A stretch of 64,000 nucleotides of DNA from CAXBBB01 sp963815505 (GTDB lineage Bacteria; Bacteroidota; Rhodothermia; Rhodothermales; BA12): the NCBI GenBank assembly GCA_963815505.1, contig CAWFGU010000026.1, positions 124,001 through 188,000 of the forward strand. The letters are read 5' to 3'. The position numbers and the translations under genes were made by a program. Positions within the stretch are counted from its first letter, which is position 1. Each line of letters starts with the position of its first letter. Shown one piece after another: positions 7,975 to 15,260 of the stretch. The notes under the pieces were generated by a model. It worked only from the letters and a program-made list of their open reading frames with translations, was not told the origin of the DNA and ran no database searches.

Positions 7975-7991
7975 TCAACTTCCTCAACTAT
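7960..7991. promoter_or_regulatory. Perfect 10-bp inverted repeat between divergent phage operons
   Basis: ATAGTTGAGG at 7960-7969 and CCTCAACTAT at 7982-7991, separated by 12 bp. It sits across the start of the leftward Gam operon and upstream of the rightward late genes, a likely operator for a dimeric regulator. One arm also supplies the purine-rich sequence before the TTG start, so an RNA hairpin controlling Gam translation is another possibility. Confidence 0.5.
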
Positions 7992-8003
7992 ATCTGCGAA
8001 ACC

Positions 8004-8018
8004 TTGCTATATGTGCAT
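8004..8018. repeat. 15-bp repeat copy 1 (phage late-region element candidate)
   Basis: TTGCTATATGTGCAT occurs here, upstream of the rightward head genes, and again exactly at 17672-17686, upstream of the tape measure gene. An imperfect dyad TGGCA...TGCCA follows at 8020-8034. It may be a promoter element, but chance is not excluded. Confidence 0.35.
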
Positions 8019-8113
8019 GTGGCAGGAAATGCCATATCAAACCGCCTAATCTGCTACCCATCGCAATCGGTATTCGCAGTTCTGGTCTCCGATCCTCCTC
8101 ACCAACCTACACG

Positions 8114-8614
8114 ATGATGCGACTCTTCGCCACACTGTTTTTGCTGCTCTTCGCGGCTATCACCATGTCCACGCCGACCTACGCCACGCCCGCCGACGTT
8201 TCCGACACCTACGGGGCCGAATACGTCTACGAGAAGGCAACCGGCGAGGTGGGCACGCTCAACGTCGACGATGCCGAGGCTCCCGCCACGCGCAAGGTGC
8301 AAGCCGCGCTCGACAAAGCCGCCAACCGGATCAACGCTGCCGTCCAGCGGCGCTACGGCGAGTTGCCGTTCACCGAACACGCCCTTCTGAGCGATCTCAA
8401 CGCCGAGGGTGCGTGGTACGAACTCTGGTCCACGTCCCGCGCCGGGATGGACGAAGAGACGGCCCGGCTCCACAAGGTCTGGCTCAAGACCGTCGACGAC
8501 GTCGGAACGGGAGCGCTCGACCTGGGACCTCTGCCCGACGCTAGCTCGGATGCCGATCCGTACGGCGGCGAGTTCTTCGAGGGCAACCCGCGCCTGTTCA
8601 GCCGTCGCTGCTGA
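8114..8614 (+). CDS. DUF1320 head-completion protein (Mu gp36-like)
   Basis: The core from about residue 22 (TYATPADVSDTYG) to the end shows the DUF1320 pattern: a YATPADV start, an ALDKAANRINAAVQRRYG helix, LLSDLNAEGAWYELW and LKTVDDVGTGALDLG. Mu gp36 acts at the head-tail junction. The ATG at 8114 adds a signal-peptide-like leader (MMRLFATLFLLLFAAITMS). An internal ATG at 8165 would give 149 residues starting MSTPTYATPAD, as usual for the family, which normally has no leader. I favour 8165 on family grounds, but the sequence does not decide it. It opens the rightward late cluster. Confidence 0.65.
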   Translation: MMRLFATLFLLLFAAITMSTPTYATPADVSDTYGAEYVYEKATGEVGTLNVDDAEAPATRKVQAALDKAANRINAAVQRRYGELPFTEHALLSDLNAEGAWYELWSTSRAGMDEETARLHKVWLKTVDDVGTGALDLGPLPDASSDADPYGGEFFEGNPRLFSRRC

Positions 8615-8740
8615 CAACGAGATGCCAGCAGGCGGCAGTAACCGGGTAGCTCCCGGCGAAGGCAAAGAGCCGCCTCCAGGAAAGCCCCTGAAGAGTCACC
8701 ATGCAAGCAGGCTTGACAGACCGGAGAGACGGTCATCCTT

Positions 8741-8812
8741 CGCGGGGTAGCTCAGAGGTAGAGCGCTGGTCTCATAATCCAGATGTCGCAGGTTCGAATC
8801 CTGCCCCCGCCA
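8741..8812 (+). tRNA. tRNA-Met (CAT), phage-located, with C1-C72 mismatch
   Basis: A cloverleaf is readable: acceptor CGCGGGG paired with CCCCGC plus C72, D arm GCTC...GAGC, anticodon stem CTGGT/TCCAG with loop CTCATAA, and T arm GCAGG-TTCGAAT-CCTGC. The anticodon CAT is at 8773-8775. Discriminator A73 is present and CCA is not encoded. The anticodon stem lacks the three G-C pairs of initiators, so the body is elongator-like, yet position 1 is C opposite C72, an initiator-type mismatch. It lies between the gp36-like and gp37-like genes. Confidence 0.85.
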
Positions 8813-8828
8813 CTCACACGCCCGAACA

Positions 8829-9276
8829 ATGGTCGCCGAAGTCCAATCCCTCCTCATCCAGCGCTTGACGGCTGCCGCCGGGCAGCCCGTCGATGCGGAT
8901 GCGCAGCTCGCTCCGCGCGAGGTGGATGCCTACGCTCAGCAGCTGCTCAACCCGGAGCGGCTCGCCAACGTGGCGCCGGCGCTGTGGGTCGAGATCGACG
9001 GCGGCTCGCTCTCGAAGCGCAGGCGGCGACCTGTTCGGCGGCGATCACCGCAACGACCTGATCCTGCTGGCGCGCAACGCCGCGTCGGGTAAGTCGCTCG
9101 CTCACGACGGCGCTCGGCTGCTCAGCTGGACGGTTGCCCAGCTCCGCGCGCTGCGCATCCCCATCGGCGGCAACATGGCCACGGTCGAGCGGATCACGTG
9201 GAACCGCCTGGGCAGCGACGCCAACGCCCGCATCTGGTCCGCTCGCGTGACCGCCACGTTTTCCAGCATCTCCTGA
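8829..9276 (+). CDS. DUF1834 protein (Mu gp37-like), apparent frameshift
   Basis: The ATG at 8829 opens a frame (MVAEVQSLLIQRL...VAPALWVEIDGGS) that matches the start of DUF1834. The family's second half continues in another frame from about 9015 (GGDLFGGDHRNDLILLARN ... WTVAQLRALRIPIGG) to the stop at 9274-9276. The break lies in a GC-rich AGCGCAGGCGGCG tract. The intact protein would be about 148 residues. Mu gp37-like proteins act at the head-tail interface. The stop overlaps the next start as TGATG. Confidence 0.65.
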
Positions 9277-10487
9277 TGGACCGTTTCGACCTCTACCTGC
9301 ACGACTACGTCACCGACTGTTCCTATGGGACCAGTGCGACGAGCGTATCGCGGCAACTGCGCGACGCCTCGAACGCGTCCATCGACGTGTACATCAACTC
9401 GCGCGGCGGCAACGTCTGGGAGGGCATGGCGATCTACAACATGCTGCTCCGTCACCGGGGCCGCGTGGTGACGCACGTCGACAACGCGTTTTCGGTCGCG
9501 AGCGTGATCGCTCTGGCCGGTGACGTGCGGCTGATCGGGACCGGCGGCATGATGATGATCCACGACGGCTGGTACGACGGCTTCGGCGGCGGCTCGGACG
9601 AACTGCGCGCGGCTGCGACGGTGCTCGACAACGTCAACACGCAGATGGCTCAGATCTACGCCGACCGCACCGGGATGACGGTCGAAGCGGCTCGCCAGGC
9701 GATGAAGGAGGAGACCTGGTACACGTCGGCTCAGGCCGTCGAAGCCGGGCTGATGGATCGCATCGAGGGAGCTGCCACGTCGCGCTTGGCGCCGAGCGCC
9801 GCGCTCCCATCCGACACCCTGCTCTGGACGCCCGACACGCTGGCCAAGGTGCAGAACAACCACACCTCGTTTTCCCTGGTCAGCCGGGGAGGATTCTTCG
9901 CGCTCCACACCGGGGCCACCAACACCAAACCCGCACCCGCTGCTATGAGCAAGCCCACCTGGAAAGACCGCATCCTCGCCGCCGTCGGCATGTCCACCGA
10001 TACGCCCGACGACCAGGTCGCCGAGGCGGTCGAGAAGCTCGCGTCCGAGAAGACCGAGCCCAATACCACCACTACTACCACCACGGCATCTACGCCCGAA
10101 GCGAAGACCGAAACGCCCGCGTCACAGACGGACGATCTCGCCAAGGAGAACGCCGAACTCAAGGCGCGCCTGGCCGCCGTCGAAGGCTCGAATGCCGAAG
10201 CCGAGGTCAACGCCGCCGTCAAGGACTTCAAGATCGAGGCCAAAGACCGCGGCTTCTGGGAGGGTGAGATGAAGCGCGATCCGGCACGTACGAAGGCGCT
10301 TCTGGCCGCTATCCCGGTCAACGCGACCAAACCGCGCGGGTCCGTGCAGGAACGCGCCGATGGCGGCGGTCCGCTCGCCAGTTCGCCCGTCGCCATCTCG
10401 CACGAACAGTCCCGCAACCCGAAAGCCTACCGAACGGCCAAGGCGCAAGCCAAGAAGCTCGGCGTCGAACTGAAGATCGTCGACTGA
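9276..10487 (+). CDS. ClpP-type prohead protease fused to a scaffold-like C-terminus
   Basis: 403 residues. The N-terminal domain (about 1-185) is an S14/ClpP-like prohead protease with YINSRGGNVWEG, catalytic Ser73 in AFSVASVIALAGD and His96 in MMIHDG. A hydrophilic region follows with a threonine run (about 265-275), a coiled coil (LAKENAELKARLAAVE) and a basic C-terminus, as in scaffolding proteins. An in-frame ATG at 9945 (residue 224, MSKPTWKDRI) has the same C/A-rich leader as other phage starts, so a free scaffold could also be made. The protease would cut scaffold and itself during head maturation. The coat gene follows. Confidence 0.85.
   Translation: MDRFDLYLHDYVTDCSYGTSATSVSRQLRDASNASIDVYINSRGGNVWEGMAIYNMLLRHRGRVVTHVDNAFSVASVIALAGDVRLIGTGGMMMIHDGWYDGFGGGSDELRAAATVLDNVNTQMAQIYADRTGMTVEAARQAMKEETWYTSAQAVEAGLMDRIEGAATSRLAPSAALPSDTLLWTPDTLAKVQNNHTSFSLVSRGGFFALHTGATNTKPAPAAMSKPTWKDRILAAVGMSTDTPDDQVAEAVEKLASEKTEPNTTTTTTTASTPEAKTETPASQTDDLAKENAELKARLAAVEGSNAEAEVNAAVKDFKIEAKDRGFWEGEMKRDPARTKALLAAIPVNATKPRGSVQERADGGGPLASSPVAISHEQSRNPKAYRTAKAQAKKLGVELKIVD
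9945..10487 (+). CDS. Possible independent scaffold product from an internal start
   Basis: An ATG at 9945, inside the protease-scaffold frame, would give a 180-residue scaffold alone (MSKPTWKDRILAAVGMST...). The sequence just before it (ACCAACACCAAACCCGCACC) is very like the leader before the coat gene. Nested protease/scaffold pairs are well known in lambda and other phages. Evidence here is the start context only. Confidence 0.4.
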   Translation: MSKPTWKDRILAAVGMSTDTPDDQVAEAVEKLASEKTEPNTTTTTTTASTPEAKTETPASQTDDLAKENAELKARLAAVEGSNAEAEVNAAVKDFKIEAKDRGFWEGEMKRDPARTKALLAAIPVNATKPRGSVQERADGGGPLASSPVAISHEQSRNPKAYRTAKAQAKKLGVELKIVD

Positions 10488-10536
10488 TCCGAAGTCCGCA
10501 CCACTCCAACCCGCAACACCAACACCGCACGCCACA

Positions 10537-11715
10537 ATGGCCAACACCAACGGAGGCTACGTCCTCACCCGCTTTGCCCAGGAAGGGCTGATGTACCTGA
10601 TGCTCGCTCTGGGCATGGGCAGCCGCGTCCACCGCGGCTACAGCCGCTCGGCTACCGAGAAGGGCAACACGATCCAGATCCCCGCTCCGGGTGATTTCGA
10701 GGCCCGCGACGCGCCCTCGGACATCCAGGACATCGATGCTCGCAAGGTGTCGCTCACGCTCGACCAGTGGAAGGAGGTCAAGTTTGCGCTGACCGACAAG
10801 GAGCTGAGCGACGTGAACGATGCGATCATCGAAGAGCACGTCAAGCCCGCTGCCTACGCGCTCGCAAAGGACATCAATGAGAAGTTGACAGGGCTGCGCA
10901 AGAGCATTCCGTGGGCGGTCGACTGGGATACAGACGAGGTGCTCAAGAGCGTCCTCGCCGCTCGTGCCCGTCTGGCCCAGAACGGCGCTCCGATCACGGA
11001 CGGCGACGTGTTCGCGGCCCTCGACTCGAACGCCGAGGCCGACCTGCTGAGCCAGCCGTTCATGCACTCGAACAACGTGGCGGGCGCTGCGGGTACGACG
11101 CCACTGACCGACGGCTCGCTCGACCGGCGCTTCGGCGTCGAGTTCTTCCAGAACTACGCGCTGCCCGATCACGTGAGTGGCACGATCGTAAACGGCGGCG
11201 ACCAGGCCGGAGCGCTCGACGGCGCGGCAGCCAAGGGCGCGACACAGATCACCATCGACGGCCTGACGGACGCTCAGACGGTCAAGGCGGGCGATACGTT
11301 CGTGATCGCCGGAAACGAGCAGCGCTACGCCATTACGGCCGACGCGGTCGTTGCCGGCAACGAGATCACCGTTCCGATCTCGCCGCAACTCAAGCAGGCA
11401 TACGCCGACAACAGCGTCGTGACGTTCGATACGGCGACGGGTACCAACGCGGACGCCTACGCGGCCAACATGGTATTCCACCGCCACGCCTTCGCGCTCG
11501 GCACGGCTCCGCTCAAGAGCGACGAAGGAAGCGACCAGGCCCGCCGCCAGGGCATCGAGGTCGAGACGATCACGGACGAAGAGAACGGCATCACGATCCG
11601 GGCGATGATGTGGTACGACCCGAACTCGCGCAAGAACATCGTCGCTCTCGACGTGCTCTACGGCGTGGCCGTCCTCAACCCGGACCTCGCCGTCACGGTG
11701 CGCCGCGACGCCTGA
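10537..11715 (+). CDS. Major capsid protein, P22 coat family
   Basis: 392 residues. An N-terminal arm with FAQEGLMYLMLALGM and SRSATEKGNTIQIPAPGDF leads to the KVSLTLDQWKEVKFALTDKE strand typical of P22-type coats. An inserted domain (about 215-290, ATQITIDGL through GDTFVIAGNEQRYAI) matches the telokin-like I-domain of this family, and the C-terminus closes with VALDVLYGVAVLNPDLAV. It forms the icosahedral shell with the HK97 fold. Mu-type phages normally carry a different major head protein, so the pairing is a module exchange. It follows the protease-scaffold gene by 49 bp. Confidence 0.85.
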   Translation: MANTNGGYVLTRFAQEGLMYLMLALGMGSRVHRGYSRSATEKGNTIQIPAPGDFEARDAPSDIQDIDARKVSLTLDQWKEVKFALTDKELSDVNDAIIEEHVKPAAYALAKDINEKLTGLRKSIPWAVDWDTDEVLKSVLAARARLAQNGAPITDGDVFAALDSNAEADLLSQPFMHSNNVAGAAGTTPLTDGSLDRRFGVEFFQNYALPDHVSGTIVNGGDQAGALDGAAAKGATQITIDGLTDAQTVKAGDTFVIAGNEQRYAITADAVVAGNEITVPISPQLKQAYADNSVVTFDTATGTNADAYAANMVFHRHAFALGTAPLKSDEGSDQARRQGIEVETITDEENGITIRAMMWYDPNSRKNIVALDVLYGVAVLNPDLAVTVRRDA

Positions 11716-11757
11716 TCCTGACGCCCTCGTCACCCCAACCTGACCCCATTCAGACCC

Positions 11758-12102
11758 ATGGCCAAGACCCTCGAAACAGTCCAGATCGCCAACAAGAAAG
11801 GCGATGATTACCTCGTCATCAACAAGCGGGACTTCGATCCGGAGACGCACACGCTGTACCGTGCGTCTCCGGCGGAGACCGGCGGGGATGGGGACCCGCA
11901 GGTCTCCGCGCCCGCTGACGAGCCTACGATCCGCGACATCGACGGCATCGGCAAAGGCACGGCCGCCAAGCTGGCCGCGATGGGCATCGAGACGCTCGAG
12001 CAGCTCGCCGATGGTGACGCCGAAGCGATCGCCGAAGCCGTCAAGCAGCCCGTCGAGAAGACGCGTAACTGGGTGCGTGACGCCCGCGTGATCACCGGTT
12101 AA
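11758..12102 (+). CDS. Small helix-hairpin-helix phage protein after the coat gene
   Basis: 114 residues. A variable N-terminal half with a GGDGDPQ linker is followed by an HhH repeat at about residues 58-105 (IRDIDGIGKGTAAKLAAMG, then ETLEQLADGD). Short HhH proteins often sit between the coat and connector genes of tailed phages and may contact DNA at the portal or act in head completion. The role here is inferred from position. It starts after a C/A-rich leader. Confidence 0.65.
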   Translation: MAKTLETVQIANKKGDDYLVINKRDFDPETHTLYRASPAETGGDGDPQVSAPADEPTIRDIDGIGKGTAAKLAAMGIETLEQLADGDAEAIAEAVKQPVEKTRNWVRDARVITG

Positions 12103-12106
12103 TCCG

Positions 12107-12553
12107 ATGTCGAGTCTGTCCTATCGCCTTCGCTCCTGGTGGATCGCCGTACGGTTCGCCGCGCTCGATCCCGCGCCGTGGCTGCTCGGATCTAGCCTGA
12201 TCCTGATCGTGTGGGGCGTGGCGGTGCTGGTGATGGGCGAAACGGCGAAGATGTCGATGTACGATACTCTGGACACGCTTCCGCTGGTCGTCCAGGGTGC
12301 CGGAGCGGTCGGACTGGGAGCGTTCGGGCTGATCGCTACGTCACTCGCACCTCGCCGGACGTTCGTGCTGGCGGCGTGGCTGATCATGCTGGTGTGGCTG
12401 TGGATCGGGACGGCGTTCGCCGTCGAACTGGGCGTATCGACGGCGTTCGTGTACTTCGGCCTGGCAGGCTTCGACCTGTGGGCGATTTACCGAGCGCGGA
12501 TCATGCGCCAGGCCATCTGTGCCAAGCCATCGGCACGTCATGCTTCGAGCTGA
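12107..12553 (+). CDS. Phage multi-pass membrane protein
   Basis: 148 residues with about four hydrophobic segments: LGSSLILIVWGVAVLVMG, then a glycine/alanine-rich helix with GAVGLGAFGLIATSL, then FVLAAWLIMLVWLWIG, then AFVYFGLAGFDLWAIY. The N-terminus is basic. No family is recognised. It precedes a one-TM protein and a holin-like protein with overlapping junctions, so a lysis role is reasonable but unproven. Confidence 0.55.
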   Translation: MSSLSYRLRSWWIAVRFAALDPAPWLLGSSLILIVWGVAVLVMGETAKMSMYDTLDTLPLVVQGAGAVGLGAFGLIATSLAPRRTFVLAAWLIMLVWLWIGTAFAVELGVSTAFVYFGLAGFDLWAIYRARIMRQAICAKPSARHASS

Positions 12554-12819
12554 TCGACGCCGACCTGGTCAAAATCATCACGCCGTTCGTGCTCGCCATT
12601 CTGGGCTACGCGGCCGCGATCGTCAAGGCGCGGCTGCGCAAGACCGAGACGCTCGGAGCCTTTACCGAAACGCAGCTCAAGCTGCTCATCGAGCAGCAAC
12701 GGCTGGAGATCCAGCGGCTGAGCGAGGTCAACGAGCGGCAGGGCCGCATCATTTCCGAGTTGCGGATGACGAACTCTCCCCGTGGCAATTCATCACCACC
12801 TCCAACACCACTCGCATGA
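12550..12819 (+). CDS. One-TM coiled-coil phage protein with probable CTG start
   Basis: 89 residues: a hydrophobic helix (ITPFVLAILGYAAAIV, about residues 8-23), a coiled coil (QLKLLIEQQRLEIQRLSEVN) and a proline/serine-rich end. The only start consistent with the family of overlaps here is CTG at 12550-12552, which overlaps the previous stop as CTGA. The frame is open far upstream but is there a shadow of the previous gene. The stop overlaps the holin-like start as ATGA. It resembles phage membrane proteins of the lysis or connector region. Confidence 0.5.
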   Translation: MIDADLVKIITPFVLAILGYAAAIVKARLRKTETLGAFTETQLKLLIEQQRLEIQRLSEVNERQGRIISELRMTNSPRGNSSPPPTPLA

Positions 12820-13334
12820 ATCCTATCCTCGACATCGTCGGCGGCATCGCCGGTAAGGTGCTCGACCGCGTCCTGCCGGACCCGGCAGTGCGCGAAGAAG
12901 CCAAGCTGGAACTGGCGCGCATGGCGCAGGCCGGTGAGCTGGCCGAACTCGAAGCCGAACTCAGGCGAGAGGAGCTATCGGTCGAGACCGAGCGCGTCCA
13001 CCAGGCCGACCGCGACAGCGCTCGACAGCGGGAGGTCGACACCAAGGACTGGACGCCGCGCGTGCTGGCCTTCGGAATCGTCGGAGCGTTTACGCTGAGC
13101 ATGGTAGCGGTCTACTTCTTCGAAGTGCCGCAAGGCAGCCTTAGAAGCGCCGACATGCTCTTCGGCGCGCTGATCGCGTCGCTCTCCCAAGTGCTCGGCT
13201 ACTACTTCGGAAGCTCGACCGGATCGGCCAACAAGCAGCGCGCCATCGAGCGCGAACTGAATGAGCGGCGCGGCGGAGAAATCCAGCGCGTGCCGCCGAT
13301 TCCTCCCATCCGCCCTATCCCCGCACTCCGTTGA
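12816..13334 (+). CDS. Holin of the 3TM/GTA type
   Basis: 172 residues from the ATG at 12816. The N-terminus (ILDIVGGIAGKVLDRVLPDP) followed by a charged helix (LAELEAELRREEL) and two hydrophobic segments (VLAFGIVGAFTLSMVAVYFF and MLFGALIASLSQVLGYYFG) fits the GTA-type holin family. It would permeabilise the inner membrane for lysis. No endolysin is visible in the window, so that gene may lie to the left or be among the unrecognised genes. Confidence 0.65.
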   Translation: MNPILDIVGGIAGKVLDRVLPDPAVREEAKLELARMAQAGELAELEAELRREELSVETERVHQADRDSARQREVDTKDWTPRVLAFGIVGAFTLSMVAVYFFEVPQGSLRSADMLFGALIASLSQVLGYYFGSSTGSANKQRAIERELNERRGGEIQRVPPIPPIRPIPALR

Positions 13335-13522
13335 GCAAACCCGTCGTAGTCAAAACGCCCGGCCTGGGCACGATCACGTTCGAGCCCGGCGAGCCGATTC
13401 CGCCCCACCTGGTCGAACTGGCCCGCAAGCAGAACCCGCACTACTCACCGCGCCTGGTAGACGACCCGCCAAAGGTCGAAGCCTCTACCCGTCGCACCTC
13501 CAAGAAAGAATCCAATGGCTAA
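13331..13522 (+). CDS. Small hypothetical phage protein
   Basis: 63 residues from a TTG at 13331 that overlaps the holin stop (TTGA). It has a short beta-rich start (VVVKTPGLGTITFEPGEPIP) and a basic end. It overlaps the next gene by 8 bp. No family is recognised. Position suggests a head-tail connector accessory. Confidence 0.5.
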   Translation: MSKPVVVKTPGLGTITFEPGEPIPPHLVELARKQNPHYSPRLVDDPPKVEASTRRTSKKESNG

Positions 13523-14099
13523 GGTCAATCTCACTACGGGCAAGAATGCCTTTCAGGGCGGCTCGTCCGCGCTCGACTTCGGGCTGACGGCGGCTCAGGC
13601 TCAATCCGTGCTCGACGACAACGCCGCCGTGATCGCGTGGTACCTGCTCTCGCGTCTCGAAGGCGGCGAGATGGGCGAAAACGTCGAGGTCAGCGAGGTC
13701 AAAGACGAGTCCGGCGAAATCGTGACCGTGTTCAGCCGCGATCAGGAGTTCGAGATCGGTCAGACCTCGCTGCTGACGGACGATCAGACGATGCTGGTGC
13801 TCGACAACCTCGCCGAGTCCGGCGACTTCTACCCGGCCCGGTACCCGCTCCCGGCGGGCGTCGACGGCGACGGCAACGAGCTGCACCAATTGTGGTACTT
13901 CCCGAACGCCAAGGTCGTCAAGCAGCAGTGGCGCATGACGGTGGCCAATAACGAGACGCGCAAGCGGCCATTCACGGTCAAGGCGTACCGTCGCAACGGC
14001 GATCCGCTCTACGTCGTCGCGACCGTCCGTTTGGACGACCAGGACAACTGGCCCGCCGCGCTCGCCGACGCCAAGGACAGCGTATTCGCCGCCGCCTGA
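13515..14099 (+). CDS. Probable major tail tube protein
   Basis: 194 residues. It is beta-rich in the second half (YPLPAGVDGDGNELHQLWYF, VVKQQWRMTVANNETRKRPF), with many short strands expected of a tail-tube fold. It is directly upstream of the frameshifting tail chaperone, the usual place for the tube gene in long-tailed phages. The identification rests on gene order plus strand-rich composition, and I recognise no motif. Confidence 0.5.
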   Translation: MAKVNLTTGKNAFQGGSSALDFGLTAAQAQSVLDDNAAVIAWYLLSRLEGGEMGENVEVSEVKDESGEIVTVFSRDQEFEIGQTSLLTDDQTMLVLDNLAESGDFYPARYPLPAGVDGDGNELHQLWYFPNAKVVKQQWRMTVANNETRKRPFTVKAYRRNGDPLYVVATVRLDDQDNWPAALADAKDSVFAAA

Positions 14100-14509
14100 T
14101 GGACACGACGCACACCACATCGCTGCGGCGCATCACCGTCGGCCAGGCCAAGCGCTTCTACGCGTTGCTGCGCGAACTCGGCTTGCTTCCCGACCGGGAG
14201 CAGGCCGAGGCGGCAGCCGCCGAGGCCGGGCCGTCGGTCGGTCCGCGCAAGCTCTCCGACGTGGCCACGACCCAGACCGATGTCGACGGCGGCGTGCAGC
14301 TCTCGATCGACACGGGCAAGCTGATCGCGGTCCTGTTCGAGGACGGGCGCATCGGCGAGCTTGCGGCCATCGTCTACAACCGACCGCCGTTCGATAGCGA
14401 GATCGAGCAAATGGACCTGGGTCAACTCGCCGAGGATCTGATCCCTTTCGGAGTGGAGTCGCAGCTGCTTACGGGCAATCTGCTCGCCTCCGCCGCCAGC
14501 TGGGCCTGA
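14099..14509 (+). CDS. Tail assembly chaperone, short form (G-like)
   Basis: 136 residues. The ATG overlaps the previous stop (TGATG). It is a helical, acidic protein with FYALLRELGLLPDREQ near the start and DSEIEQMDLGQLAEDLIPF before the shift site. No sequence family is recognised, but length, position before the tape measure and the -1 slippery heptamer at 14443-14449 together mark it as the G-like chaperone that coats the tape measure during tail assembly. Confidence 0.7.
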   Translation: MDTTHTTSLRRITVGQAKRFYALLRELGLLPDREQAEAAAAEAGPSVGPRKLSDVATTQTDVDGGVQLSIDTGKLIAVLFEDGRIGELAAIVYNRPPFDSEIEQMDLGQLAEDLIPFGVESQLLTGNLLASAASWA

Positions 14510-14721
14510 GCGGCGGGGCGGGCGGCGCGTCGGGCGGCGGGCCGTATCCGTTCGACGTGTCGCTGCGGCTCCTGGTCGGGGCATTCGGCCGGTCCGGTCT
14601 GGCGAGCGCCGCCGAGGCCGAGGCGATGTCCCTCGAAGACGCCCTTTCCTACAACGTGACGCTCCACCGGCACGCCGAAGACGAGCGCATCGCCTACGAG
14701 AAGCAGGCCAAACGCCGCTGA
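14099..14721 (+). CDS. Tail assembly chaperone, -1 frameshift product (GT-like)
   Basis: Slippage on CCCTTTC moves translation to the -1 frame after residue 117 and adds 90 codons to the TGA at 14719-14721, giving a 207-residue protein. The added part contains a glycine-rich linker and a helical domain (FDVSLRLLVGAFGRSG, LEDALSYNVTLHRHAEDE), typical of T extensions that recruit tail tube protein. Both frames read as protein and are out of register by exactly -1, which suits a programmed event. Experimental proof is lacking. Confidence 0.7.
14443..14449 (+). promoter_or_regulatory. -1 ribosomal frameshift heptamer CCCTTTC
   Basis: The X_XXY_YYZ phase is exact: zero-frame codons read C|CCT|TTC (Pro-Phe at residues 116-117), and the slipped tRNAs re-pair on CCC and TTT. 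It is 58 bp before the zero-frame stop. The sequence that follows is GC-rich and could fold, though I did not define a stimulatory structure. Confidence 0.7.
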
Positions 14722-14807
14722 CAGACTCCCCACCATGTCCACCATCGGTTCAAAAGCGGTGGCGACTGGTTGTAGTATGGAGCTTCTGACTTATACCCCT
14801 CCTAGCT

Positions 14808-15209
14808 GTGCGCTACTTCTTATTGCTGCTGGTTTCCGGCTGTGGGCTTGGTTTGCCTTCTGAGGGTGAGGTGTACGAGCAATCGGAAGGACGCGGGCTT
14901 GTAGAGGTCATAGAGACGGGGCGATGTGGCGAGGTTCAGTCGGCAATTCGCCGCATCGCTATGGCTGACAGCACAAGTATCGCATTCATGATCAATGCAG
15001 GCGGGAGCTTTAAAGGTGGGTCCGTTCGCCCCACGACGATTCTAAAGGGATCCTACGATATGCAAGGCACCTGCATAGCTGTCAAGCCGACGCGCGAGGC
15101 ATCCGGGCGACAGGAAGACGGTAGTGTGTTCGTTCAGGGGCGCCCCGCATGGTATCGAATTGAGCCTGTTGACGACTTTAGTCACAAGTACGCTCGTGTC
15201 AGTGAATAG
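14808..15209 (+). CDS. Prophage-encoded lipoprotein (cargo)
   Basis: 133 residues from a GTG at 14808. A lipoprotein signal is clear: YFLLLLVSGC with a lipobox (LVSGC) and Cys12 as the lipidation site. The mature part has three further cysteines and small mixed strands. Codon use is AT-richer than that of the flanking structural genes. It interrupts the usual chaperone-to-tape-measure order, so it is probably a cargo gene expressed in the lysogen, for example in superinfection exclusion, but no homology supports a particular role. Confidence 0.55.
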   Translation: MRYFLLLLVSGCGLGLPSEGEVYEQSEGRGLVEVIETGRCGEVQSAIRRIAMADSTSIAFMINAGGSFKGGSVRPTTILKGSYDMQGTCIAVKPTREASGRQEDGSVFVQGRPAWYRIEPVDDFSHKYARVSE

Positions 15210-15260
15210 CTGATACGCGGCGTTTCGGGCCGGGTGCTGGGTAAGGAAGTAGGCGGGGAC

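Noticed and set aside
10318..11850. A 510-codon minus-strand frame across the coat gene
   Set aside because: It is antisense to a clear P22-type coat protein and has no recognisable domain.
12211..12549. N-terminal extension of the one-TM coiled-coil phage protein
   Set aside because: The upstream part is a shadow of the multi-pass membrane protein gene. Only the part after the CTG at 12550 is protein-like.
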